Part shown: one piece after another, positions 7,937 through 16,209 of the stretch
Position numbering within the stretch: position 1 is the stretch's first letter
Layout of the letters: every line of letters begins with the position of its first letter
NCBI GenBank assembly: GCA_951812525.1
Contig: OX638316.1
Coordinates: 2,908,506 to 2,972,505 of the forward strand
From: an uncultured Poribacteria bacterium
Lineage (GTDB): Bacteria; Poribacteria; WGA-4E; WGA-3G
Length of the DNA stretch: 64,000 bases
Direction: 5' to 3'
Notes under the pieces: generated by a model
What the model was told of the DNA's origin: nothing
The model's database searches: none
The model's input: the letters and a program-made list of their open reading frames with translations, nothing else
Translations under genes and position numbers: made by a program

Positions 7937-9049
7937 TCAGTCGAGGGGATTGTCCGCCTCAAGCACTCGGCGTGCCGCAGAGGAGAGCCTTCCTTCCACC
8001 GCGGCCCGTTCCACCCAATGGGCAGGTATGCCATTTGTCCACTTGGCCGGGCTTGCGTCGGGGTCTGGTGTCCGATACGCTATCAGCAAGCCCCATCGGG
8101 TCGGGGTTCCTGGCTTGCGATGGCCGACATGATGCGGCATGTGATGCGGAAACGAGACCATACTCCCAGGCGGTAGCGAGAAGCGTACCATTTCCAACGG
8201 CTTGCCGGTGAAGGCGTGGATCTTTCCCTTCAGCCAGCCTGCTTTCATGGCGGCATCATCATCGGGCCGCTCGGTGCTCCATTTGTACGGAATACGGTAG
8301 AGATGAGCACCCGGGATGACCCCAAGTTCCCCACCCTCCTCGATGGTTGCACCTTCTGGGTAGCAGAGCGTCCGAATACACTGCCGTTGCAGATAATCGG
8401 TGGTAAGGGCGTGTCCGGTACCGATAGGATCTTCGACCTCGTACTGCCCCTGCCGATACTGGTGAGCATGCCACCGCCGCCCTATTGAGCTCGGCGTCCG
8501 GTTAAGCATGTTGCAGTGGTCGAGTATGAAGCGGTCACCGAAAAGTTTGGTGAATAGCTCCATCATCTGAGGGTGGGCGGTGGCGACATCCCTGATGAAG
8601 TCGTCGTATCCAATCGAGAAATGTTCCGGCATGACTCCCTGCGACTCGTACCCGCGTGTCACCAACGCAGGACCTGGACCGAACAGCCCGTGGTCGCGCA
8701 TGTATTGATTCAGTCCTCGTGGTATGAAGCGCATCTGCTCTGAGCCACCGCAACAAGTCGCCAAAAACTCCGGGGTGATTTGCTCCGGCAACGGCGGCTG
8801 TAGCCCCCGGCCCGCGAAGTCGATGGCAGCCCAGTCGGTGTCCATGACGATCTCATCGTTCATCTGCTGTAGCTTCTGCAAGCTCTCCGTCCACCGCTTG
8901 CGGCCGGTGTCGGTTAGTATACCCTCCCACACCCAATATCCTTCGCGCTCGAAGAATGTGCGGTCAAATGCCTGAAGCACTTCCGGCCGCAGCAGGTCAT
9001 GCACGCGGCTTGCTGGGGCGGCGTTGTCGGTTTGACTCCAATTATCCAT
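7937..9049 (-). CDS. Phytanoyl-CoA dioxygenase-like Fe(II)/2-oxoglutarate enzyme
   Basis: Likely hydroxylates or oxidatively demethylates a small metabolite with 2-oxoglutarate and O2. I take the ATG at 9049 (370 residues) because AAAGGAG lies 8 bases upstream; it overlaps the stop of the preceding gene by 8 bases. Features: RRWHAHQYRQGQ in the middle supplies the first iron histidine region, GELGVIPGAHLYRIP the core strand, and HHMPHHVGHRKPGTPTRWGL the distal histidine and 2-oxoglutarate arginine region. The usual HxD appears as HAH, so the acidic iron ligand is not obvious. The family is often expanded in sponge symbionts. Substrate unknown. Confidence 0.75.
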   Translation of the reverse strand: MDNWSQTDNAAPASRVHDLLRPEVLQAFDRTFFEREGYWVWEGILTDTGRKRWTESLQKLQQMNDEIVMDTDWAAIDFAGRGLQPPLPEQITPEFLATCCGGSEQMRFIPRGLNQYMRDHGLFGPGPALVTRGYESQGVMPEHFSIGYDDFIRDVATAHPQMMELFTKLFGDRFILDHCNMLNRTPSSIGRRWHAHQYRQGQYEVEDPIGTGHALTTDYLQRQCIRTLCYPEGATIEEGGELGVIPGAHLYRIPYKWSTERPDDDAAMKAGWLKGKIHAFTGKPLEMVRFSLPPGSMVSFPHHMPHHVGHRKPGTPTRWGLLIAYRTPDPDASPAKWTNGIPAHWVERAAVEGRLSSAARRVLEADNPLD

Positions 9050-10676
9050 TCGCTGCTCCTTTGATAGAAGTTCGACAGTTAGATACAGAAGTGCCAACGG
9101 TATCAATGGCAGTGCTAAATCCTGGACCTCCAGCCGCCACATAGCCATCGCTGGCGCCTGTTAAATCGGGACTGACCCAGAAAGAATATAACTGTCCGTT
9201 TGTTAAATAAAACCTAAATTTCACCGACTTACCAACCAGAGAAGATAAATCTTCTCCTTTTTTCCACCTTACTAATTGACAGGTAGTATCCTTGCTTATC
9301 GGAACACAGTTTATATGGGAATATGGCTCAATCACATTGCCTTGATTGTCTAAAATTTCAACTTGAAGCATACCATTTTTTGTATTCGTATTAACAAAAA
9401 GATGCTTGCCCTTATTAAATATCACGGGTCTAGTTGTTAAAGATTCAGTAGATAAACCGGCATTCATGGAAGCAAAACCGTCTCGGCGAAGTATTGCTAG
9501 TCCAGTCGTACCTCCTGCATACATGTGTCTACCGAGTGTAGGTGACTCTCCGGACCAGGCGCCAAAATAAAAGTAAATCTTATCATTCACTACCAAACAT
9601 CCACCACCTGCCGCATGAATATAACCCCTATTCCATCTGCCTTCCTTTCGCGATGCGGCTATAAAAGGACTGCGAACAGGTCTATGCCAGTGGAAACCAT
9701 CGCGGCTATAACCTAATACCAGTTCATTAATCTTAGGGAATCCCCCTATGGCACATAGCTCATTTGGTGGACCCTTAAAAATTGCAAACAAGCCCAGAAG
9801 CAAGCTCTCATAGGCAACTGCGTTAACGTCATATAGCTGAGGTGAATATCCGAGGTCAGGGTCAGCCTGGTCCAGTTCATCAGCTCTCGCCCAGAATACC
9901 ACATCTTCCTTCTTCCATGAAGCACCTTTGATAAAATCCTCGTGTTCGCGATAACTTCGGGTGCGTCCAAGCGTACGATTAGAGGTCCTAATACTGTAAA
10001 CCCACTTTTTCCTGAAGGCATTATAGAAGAAAGTCGTATTATCCCCACAAGGACCAGTTCTTACTGGCTTACCCCAGTGGATACCATCAAATGAGGTATA
10101 AACTTCCCCGCCTGACCAGTCAGGAGAACGGAAGTATACAAACATTTTAAACCTTTGATTTGGATCGTCTGTTTGGTGGTCTAACCAGACTGCGGCTCCA
10201 TCTCGCCGATATCCTTCCCTTACCGGAAGTACCCTGTTAGTAGCTGGTGCTACATCTAACATGGGTCTATTCCAATGTAAGCCATCTTCACTTATTGCAT
10301 AACCAACACCATCGAACCATCCAGCATGATACCACATTTTAAATAACTGATCTTCGGCATCATAAAAAACGCCGTCATTAAACGGAGAGGCAACCGGATA
10401 TTTTCCATTATTGATCTCCAGTTGAGTTTCAGGCTTTAAAACCGGATTCTCTTCATATAAGCGTGGTTTGTGAAAATCCCTTTTTAGATTGGTATTTTCA
10501 ATGAGAAAGTCATCTACAAACAGTTGTCTTCCCTTATCTATATAAATAACTGTTGGCGGATTCTCTAAGTATGGTACTGAGATAGGTGAAAGGGTTGTGT
10601 CACACAAATTTCGTGGGGGCCACTCTTCGGGCAGCCGAATTCCATTATATAGAATTTCTTTCTCACTGTTTTCCAT
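9042..10676 (-). CDS. Glycoside-hydrolase-like beta-propeller protein (GH32/43-type)
   Basis: Start chosen at ATG 10676, preceded by CAAGGAGGC; this gives 544 residues. Repeated motifs such as FKMWYHAGW, GVGYAISEDGLHWNRP, VYTSFDGIHWGKP and LGYSRDGFHWHRP are the blade motifs (S-x-DG-x-xW) of five-bladed propeller glycosidases and related proteins. RQLFVDDFLIE near the N-terminus is typical of this group. No signal peptide, so it may act on imported oligosaccharide, or serve as a phosphorylase. Catalytic acids cannot be assigned by eye. It lies 46 bp after a paralogue-like gene and overlaps the dioxygenase, so the genes are co-translated. Confidence 0.65.
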   Translation of the reverse strand: MENSEKEILYNGIRLPEEWPPRNLCDTTLSPISVPYLENPPTVIYIDKGRQLFVDDFLIENTNLKRDFHKPRLYEENPVLKPETQLEINNGKYPVASPFNDGVFYDAEDQLFKMWYHAGWFDGVGYAISEDGLHWNRPMLDVAPATNRVLPVREGYRRDGAAVWLDHQTDDPNQRFKMFVYFRSPDWSGGEVYTSFDGIHWGKPVRTGPCGDNTTFFYNAFRKKWVYSIRTSNRTLGRTRSYREHEDFIKGASWKKEDVVFWARADELDQADPDLGYSPQLYDVNAVAYESLLLGLFAIFKGPPNELCAIGGFPKINELVLGYSRDGFHWHRPVRSPFIAASRKEGRWNRGYIHAAGGGCLVVNDKIYFYFGAWSGESPTLGRHMYAGGTTGLAILRRDGFASMNAGLSTESLTTRPVIFNKGKHLFVNTNTKNGMLQVEILDNQGNVIEPYSHINCVPISKDTTCQLVRWKKGEDLSSLVGKSVKFRFYLTNGQLYSFWVSPDLTGASDGYVAAGGPGFSTAIDTVGTSVSNCRTSIKGAANG

Positions 10677-10722
10677 TATTTCAAAGCCTCCTTGCCTATT
10701 GGTTCTCTCGAACTTTTTTATT

Positions 10723-12174
10723 TTAATACTCATAAATTGGATTTGGGGGTATGCCCTGATCTTTGAATCGCCGGTAATCTCCACTCCGAATGGGACTAAA
10801 ATTACCGCGGATGCTGTAGATCCTGCCGTTGAAGAGTTTTACCTCGAGCCGCACCACCTGCTCCATAAATTCTGAGACGGATGGGTGATTCTTCCACTTT
10901 GGTTTCCAAAAAAGATCATCACCGGTAAACGGTATGCAGTCTTCAAAGGTATAACCTTGGTGAGGTTTCCCATCTGGATCTGTTATCTGAACCCGGACCT
11001 CCCCCTGAGGAGCCTGGACGTTGAGGGTGAGTTTTTCACCGTGGAAGAAGAACAGCCGCGTCGTAAAAGATCCTGGACCACCCTGCGGTTCAAAATAGGA
11101 AAATCCATCGAGCCTTAACTCGTGGGTTAATATTGCTCCCTCACCTAGATCCGGACGTGCGTGGATCTGGGCATGTTCTCCCTTTGAGGCGCTGGAATAG
11201 ATCCTAATCTTTTTGTCTTCAGTAATGACCATACTGGATGGGTAGATACAACCATACCCGAATTCACCTGGCTCGGCGTTGGGTAAAAACGGCTCTCTGA
11301 GGGTTCGCTGAAAGTGCAACCCATTATAACTGTAAGCCAGTTGGCACCGCACCTTCCCATGTATGTACTTATTCGGGCTGTCAACAATAGGGGACACTTG
11401 ATATATCCACAGGAATCCGACGAATATGCTCTCGTACGGGAAAACGGGCATACCATAGACCTCAGAGGCTGACGTATCCTGCGCATCGGTCCGGATAGCC
11501 ACCTCGGGTTGGGAGAAGGTACGCCAATCCTTGGTTTCATAAACCGAGATCCGGCGATCTCCCCCTTTAGGCCTTGCTGCAATAACGTAGCTACCCCGGA
11601 TAGGGTTCCAGAAACCCGATACCGCCGGGTCTATTCCAAATGGGTGCCACCTAGCATCTTTGATGAGTTTCCAGGATAAACCATCGGGTGAAACATACAA
11701 AGGAGAGTGTCCTTGGGAGCCTTTTTTTAGGTTACTAGAACTGACAAAAGCCTTAATCCGCTCAGCGGCGTTATCAGTATGGGCATCAAAGAAACAGGGA
11801 CCCCATTCGTCGAACCCTTCAAGAGGAAGGACCTGGTGGGAACAAGCACGATCTGGGATTTGTATTTTATCCGATAGGTCTTCAATCTCCCATCTGACGC
11901 CGTCATCGCTTTCGACTGCTACCGGGACGTGCTGCATCCGACGGCCTGGTCTTGTGTATTGCGTATCGAGTTGACCCTGATACAGACAACGCCAGCGACC
12001 GGTATTGGAGTCTACAAAGGCAGTTGGATAGCCCCAGGAAGGATCGAGATTAGGGTCTATAAATATCCCATCAGCTACTAATTTAGGACGCCCGACATGA
12101 CGGACGAGGTTTTCCCGGCGATGCAGGTACCAATCGTCAAAAAATAGTATGGTCGAACTATCGTTATTGTCCAT
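10723..12174 (-). CDS. Second glycoside-hydrolase-like beta-propeller protein
   Basis: The 483-residue product shares layout with the next gene: FFDDWYLHRREN near the start, propeller motifs PLYVSPDGLSWKLI and LAYSYNGLHFQR, and a C-terminal beta-domain (LTLNVQAPQGEVRVQITD then VRLEVKLFNGRIYSIRG) that parallels the end of the neighbour (LFVNTNTKNGMLQVEILD, VKFRFYLTNGQLYSFW). The two are therefore probably ancient duplicates now working together. ATG 12174 follows TTAAGGAGAAAATTTC. First gene of the unit running to 5931. No signal peptide. Enzymatic activity is inferred from fold resemblance only. Confidence 0.6.
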   Translation of the reverse strand: MDNNDSSTILFFDDWYLHRRENLVRHVGRPKLVADGIFIDPNLDPSWGYPTAFVDSNTGRWRCLYQGQLDTQYTRPGRRMQHVPVAVESDDGVRWEIEDLSDKIQIPDRACSHQVLPLEGFDEWGPCFFDAHTDNAAERIKAFVSSSNLKKGSQGHSPLYVSPDGLSWKLIKDARWHPFGIDPAVSGFWNPIRGSYVIAARPKGGDRRISVYETKDWRTFSQPEVAIRTDAQDTSASEVYGMPVFPYESIFVGFLWIYQVSPIVDSPNKYIHGKVRCQLAYSYNGLHFQRTLREPFLPNAEPGEFGYGCIYPSSMVITEDKKIRIYSSASKGEHAQIHARPDLGEGAILTHELRLDGFSYFEPQGGPGSFTTRLFFFHGEKLTLNVQAPQGEVRVQITDPDGKPHQGYTFEDCIPFTGDDLFWKPKWKNHPSVSEFMEQVVRLEVKLFNGRIYSIRGNFSPIRSGDYRRFKDQGIPPNPIYEY

Positions 12175-12514
12175 GAAATTTTCTCCTTAATGCGTCACAA
12201 ATCTTTAGAATCTGCTTGACACGTTTTGCGTGGCTCCATCCATGCCGAATGCGTAGATTTATGTTTCATCGCAAACAGGCGAATATTTTCGGACAGAGAG
12301 ACGCTCGGATCAAATTCATTCTTTGCTGTTGCGTCTATTTCAACGCATAATATGACAAACGAGTGGATTGATCTAAGTTTCAGGTTTTACCTTGTGCCAT
12401 TCCTAATCTCACTCGTTTACCCACTTTAATGATATCAGTGCCATTCATAATTAGATGGACACTGTTAGATTTCTCAACACGGGTTCAGACTTGATTCTGA
12501 CAATAATTGAACGC
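12175..12514. other. Intergenic gap, nothing recognised
   Basis: Between the start of the propeller operon and the stop of the glycosyltransferase gene, both on the minus strand. Apart from the AAGGAG site at about 12186-12191 I see no gene, RNA or clear promoter. Confidence 0.5.
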
Positions 12515-14503
12515 TCATGGAGAAAAATTGGAAGAAAAAGGATACTCAGTAATAGAAGGTCCGTCTGCTATGTAGAACTTTCTGTCCGTAAACTGCCTCA
12601 TAAGCTCGGAATTCTTTCTCTCGTCGAGAAACCTTGCATAGATAACATCGGATTTCAAAAGCGGATGGTTCTGTGGAAATACACTTCTATAACCCATAGG
12701 CCTATCTGATCTGACGAACACGATGGCGTTCTCTATCTGCATCTTTTTGACGGCTTTCACAATCTGCGCGTTTGCGCCCCAGTAGCCGTCCGAGTAGACT
12801 CTCAACAGACTGGGTATGTTTGATGCGAAACCCAGGCAAAAGCAGGCTATGAGGATAATGGCAACGTAACCTTTCACTCTGCTCTTATCGACGATACCGA
12901 AGAGGTTGTGGACAATATCTGGCACGGCGGCTATTCCACGTGCGGTGAGCAGAACCAAGGCAGCGGTTGATGAAAACAGGACCCGGGGACCCAAACACCA
13001 GTCCTGATGCCAGTAGGTAAAGTAGGCAAGTATCAGCGACGAGGCATAACCTATGAGAAGCAAATCCCAGGTATTTGCTTTTAAAGAGACGAATGCAAGG
13101 AAAACGAAGATCAGAGATGGAATAGGAAGCTCAAAGAGAAACTTGTTCAAGGCATTCAGGTTGTTGAGGGTCTGGATGAGACCCCTACGGGGTGTATGAG
13201 GTTCACCCCAGCCACTATGACCAAAGCCGGGATCATGATCCTTGCCATGCAGGACGTGGTACCCGAAGGTAAGAGGATCGCCGTTCGTGAGATAGTTGAA
13301 CGTTAGTAATCCCCCTAACATCACTCCGAACATTGCCAGTGCTATGAAGCAGAGCACTGTAAAGCGAAATGATTCCTTCCTCGATGTCATAAACAGCATA
13401 ACAAGTTTGGATATGGCATAGATAAGAAACGGAATGCCAATAGCAACAGCAGTCAGTGGACGCATGTTGACCACATATCCCAGAGCAAACCCAGCCAGTA
13501 AAGCGTCCCTTGGCCTTAGTCTCTTTACCATACGCACAAATCCGAGCAGGAAAAGCTCGAAGAAGAAGAGTGTGGGTGTATGGTTCATATACTCAGACGA
13601 CATGAAAACCAAGAACGGTGACAAAGCACCCAGGAGTGCGGCCAGCCTTCCTATTCTTTCACAGTATATTTCTTTTCCGATGAAATAGAGCAGAACAATG
13701 CAGAGGGATCCAAGCAAAGGGTTAATAATCCACGGGGCGTGAAGAATGTGACCGAGACTCAGTAAGAGGGTCTGTCCCGGCGGATACTGCGAGTACCACC
13801 TGCCATTGTTAATCATGAGTGTGAAGTCGAAGAGTTCTCTGGGTTCAGGCGATGGAACAGTTAGTCTACCCAGAAGAAATATCTTGGCATGAAAGACCTG
13901 GTCAACGCTGTCTGCGACGTGGGGTATGTGCTCGAAAAGGAAATAAGAACCCAGATTTGTTGCGGTGAAGACCAGGGCGAAAAGTGACGCGAGCAGCGTC
14001 CAAGCTGGCATCCCATAGAACCATCGCTGAATCTTTTGTCCTAGATTTCTCAGCTTAAAGATTAAAGTGTCCACTAGCGGTGAGGTGCCGACGCATATCA
14101 TCGTTATCCCCGCTGTTCCAAGCGTGAGGTATAACACAATTGGCCAGCCTTTCTCACTTGGCGTCAACGTGAAGAGTTGATATCCCAAAGCGAGAAGCAG
14201 AATAGTCAGCCGCCGAGGCTGGCGGATAAGCGACTTAAGGCATTTCCGGGCAGAGGGGATTATCAGAATCATGCCGACAAATAAAGCCGCTAACGATATT
14301 AGAAAGGCACCCGCAGATAAAGTGAACTCGGATTGGAAGAATTTAACCTGGATGGACATATCCTCGCCAAGCGCGCTCTGGATATACTGCATCTTATACG
14401 CCATTCCAGTTTCGCTAGCAGGATAAGTGATTTCGTTTGGCGCGCTCAGAGCCAGCATCAAGAAACCAGTTATTATCAGGATTAAACGCCAGATATATCT
14501 CAT
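12515..14503 (-). CDS. PMT/GT39-type membrane glycosyltransferase
   Basis: A 662-residue polytopic protein resembling the dolichyl-phosphate-mannose:protein mannosyltransferase superfamily (GT39/ArnT/PMT_2), which moves a sugar from a lipid carrier onto protein or glycan at the outer face of the membrane. Two N-terminal membrane segments are followed by the first large loop with VADSVDQVFHAKIFLLG and NGRWYSQYPPGQTLLL, the position where the catalytic acidic residue and the QYPPG-type motif occur. About ten further hydrophobic segments follow (such as PLLGSLCIVLLYFIG and LRPRDALLAGFALGYVV). Alone on its strand between the propeller operon and the broken LamG gene. Confidence 0.7.
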   Translation of the reverse strand: MRYIWRLILIITGFLMLALSAPNEITYPASETGMAYKMQYIQSALGEDMSIQVKFFQSEFTLSAGAFLISLAALFVGMILIIPSARKCLKSLIRQPRRLTILLLALGYQLFTLTPSEKGWPIVLYLTLGTAGITMICVGTSPLVDTLIFKLRNLGQKIQRWFYGMPAWTLLASLFALVFTATNLGSYFLFEHIPHVADSVDQVFHAKIFLLGRLTVPSPEPRELFDFTLMINNGRWYSQYPPGQTLLLSLGHILHAPWIINPLLGSLCIVLLYFIGKEIYCERIGRLAALLGALSPFLVFMSSEYMNHTPTLFFFELFLLGFVRMVKRLRPRDALLAGFALGYVVNMRPLTAVAIGIPFLIYAISKLVMLFMTSRKESFRFTVLCFIALAMFGVMLGGLLTFNYLTNGDPLTFGYHVLHGKDHDPGFGHSGWGEPHTPRRGLIQTLNNLNALNKFLFELPIPSLIFVFLAFVSLKANTWDLLLIGYASSLILAYFTYWHQDWCLGPRVLFSSTAALVLLTARGIAAVPDIVHNLFGIVDKSRVKGYVAIILIACFCLGFASNIPSLLRVYSDGYWGANAQIVKAVKKMQIENAIVFVRSDRPMGYRSVFPQNHPLLKSDVIYARFLDERKNSELMRQFTDRKFYIADGPSITEYPFSSNFSP

Positions 14504-14632
14504 TGCAGTGTTCTATCCATGCCTTTCATCGGCTATCAGAAGAATGGATCAGGGAAAAGGATGCCAACCCCAAAAGGAAATGCAGCGCGGGATTACATCA
14601 AAACACTAAAGCTCAGAGGCGAAGAGAGGAGA

Positions 14633-14674
14633 ATGTGAAGTTAAATATGTGAAGTTAAATATGTGAAGTTAAAG
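14633..14674 (+). repeat. Three tandem 14-base repeats
   Basis: ATGTGAAGTTAAAT occurs at 14633-14646 and 14647-14660, and with a changed last base at 14661-14674. They lie in the 350-base gap between the glycosyltransferase and LamG genes, which otherwise holds nothing I recognise. Confidence 0.85.
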
Positions 14675-14853
14675 GACGAGGGACGAGGAACGAGCAAGCG
14701 TCTGCTTTTTCACAACATGTTTTCTGCCAAAGAGCCCAGGGAAGTGAGAAAGCGGTGAAATCTCCACTTTCTCATTTCCAAAAACTCGGATTATGCGCTT
14801 CGCGGAGCATCTAATCTGCCGTTTGCGCCATAAGTTGTATGAAACGGAGTTGT

Positions 14854-15666
14854 CTATGGAGAAGCCTGCTTAACCTTACCCCATGTGGTAGTGAGGTGCC
14901 CCAATGGAGAAACTGGGAGAAATTCCTCCATATTATTCATGACCGTCTCGATATCGTCTTGATCTAGCTCGCCTTTGAAAAGGGCGACCTCGTCAATGAC
15001 GCCGTTGAAAAATGAACCACCTCTGTGATCACCCATGCTGACTCCGATTGCAAATCCGTTCTCGTGATCAATGCTACCTTTGACCACGCTATGGTCAATA
15101 GCGCCTCCCTGCTGTTCTCCATCGACGTAGATATATCGCTCACCCTTTGTTCTGCTAAAAACCACCGCAACATGATGCCACTTCCCGTCGTCAAGACCAG
15201 CTCCTCTGTTGTCACAAACTGTGACAGGTTCAGTCTGCAGTCAGGTCCTGATTTGTCCTCCATCAGTGAACTTGACTTCAAATCCAGTCCAGTCTCCAGC
15301 CAGCCTTGTTTTACTCATTATGAAACCTGTGCCTACATCCGTTTTAAACCAAGCGGTAACAGTAAAGTCGGTCTTATCGCCGAGTTCAAACTCAGTCAGT
15401 TTGTCAGCACTTTCCGTCTCGACCGAGGTCCCGCTGCCATCAAATTCCAGAGCACTGCCGAACTTACCTTCAACCCATTTGGGTCCGGCTATGAGCTCGC
15501 CATCATTGCCATTGGGTGAGGAATCTTTAGCTACATTTCCTTTACCTTCGTCAAAGAGCCATATCCCGATTGCGTCATCTACGCTAACTTCAGCTGCGCT
15601 TAGTAAAGGGAACACAGAAGCTAGACATGCGCAAGCTATGACCTTTATCACCAATACTCGTATCAT
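14854..15666 (-). pseudogene. Secreted LamG/concanavalin-like protein interrupted by an in-frame TGA
   Basis: Reading straight through a single TGA at 15241-15243 gives a 270-residue LamG-domain protein: signal peptide at 1-24 (VLVIKVIACACLASVFPLLSAA), then GIWLFDEGKG, ALEFDGSG, FTVTAWFKTD, after the TGA DDGKWHHVAVVFSR, ERYIYVDGEQ, FFNGVIDEVALFKGEL, and the ending TTTWGKVK also found in the intact LamG gene at 47515-48309. Length agrees with that gene. A perfect TGTCACA-GTT-TGTGACA hairpin starts 15 bases after the TGA on the coding strand. The simplest reading is a nonsense mutation; readthrough is possible. It has a perfect promoter. Confidence 0.8.
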
Positions 15667-15772
15667 GGTAGTTTCTCCTTACATTCTGAAATAGAATAGA
15701 AAATGGAAAAACCGTCCTTTTACAGCGTTGGTTTCCAAACTGTATCAACTAATTATACTCAACTCAATGTAT

Positions 15773-15804
15773 ATTATATTCAACTTGATATATTATGTCA
15801 AGTT
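15773..15804 (-). promoter_or_regulatory. Consensus promoter with overlapping palindrome
   Basis: On the minus strand TTGACA (15796-15801), 17 bases, TATAAT (15773-15778), firing toward the LamG gene at 15666. A perfect inverted repeat AACTTGA (15782-15788) / TCAAGTT (15798-15804) covers the -35 box and spacer and looks like an operator. The rest of 15667-16209 shows no gene. Confidence 0.75.
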
Positions 15805-16209
15805 AACACCTTGATTTCGCCCAAATAAGCCAGTTGTCGATTGTCGATTGCAAAGATAACAGGAGTTGACCCAGCAACACTTCATCATTTCATCCGAACT
15901 AGAAAGCTAATTGAAAATCCTTAACTGGATTTTCTGTTCCATTGCTACACAAAGTCCATGGACAGGTTTTGACAAGTGTTGATAGCAAACAAAGAAACAT
16001 TTAACGGCTAAGTTCTGGGTACTGAAAACTGAAAGTGAGCATAGCGAGCGTACTGAAAGCCACGCGGTGGCGTACTGAAAACTACTTCCGACTTGCATGT
16101 CTACGACGGTTGCTCCGGCTTGTGGAAGTGAGACGACAGGCGACTAATTGTTGTGTTGTTGAATGTAACGAAAATGGCTTTTATCAGGTTCATTTTTCAC
16201 TGCTCATCA

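Noticed and set aside
12226-12709. Plus-strand frames in the gap and antisense to the glycosyltransferase end
   Set aside because: No ribosome sites and no recognisable product; the minus-strand gene explains the coding signal.
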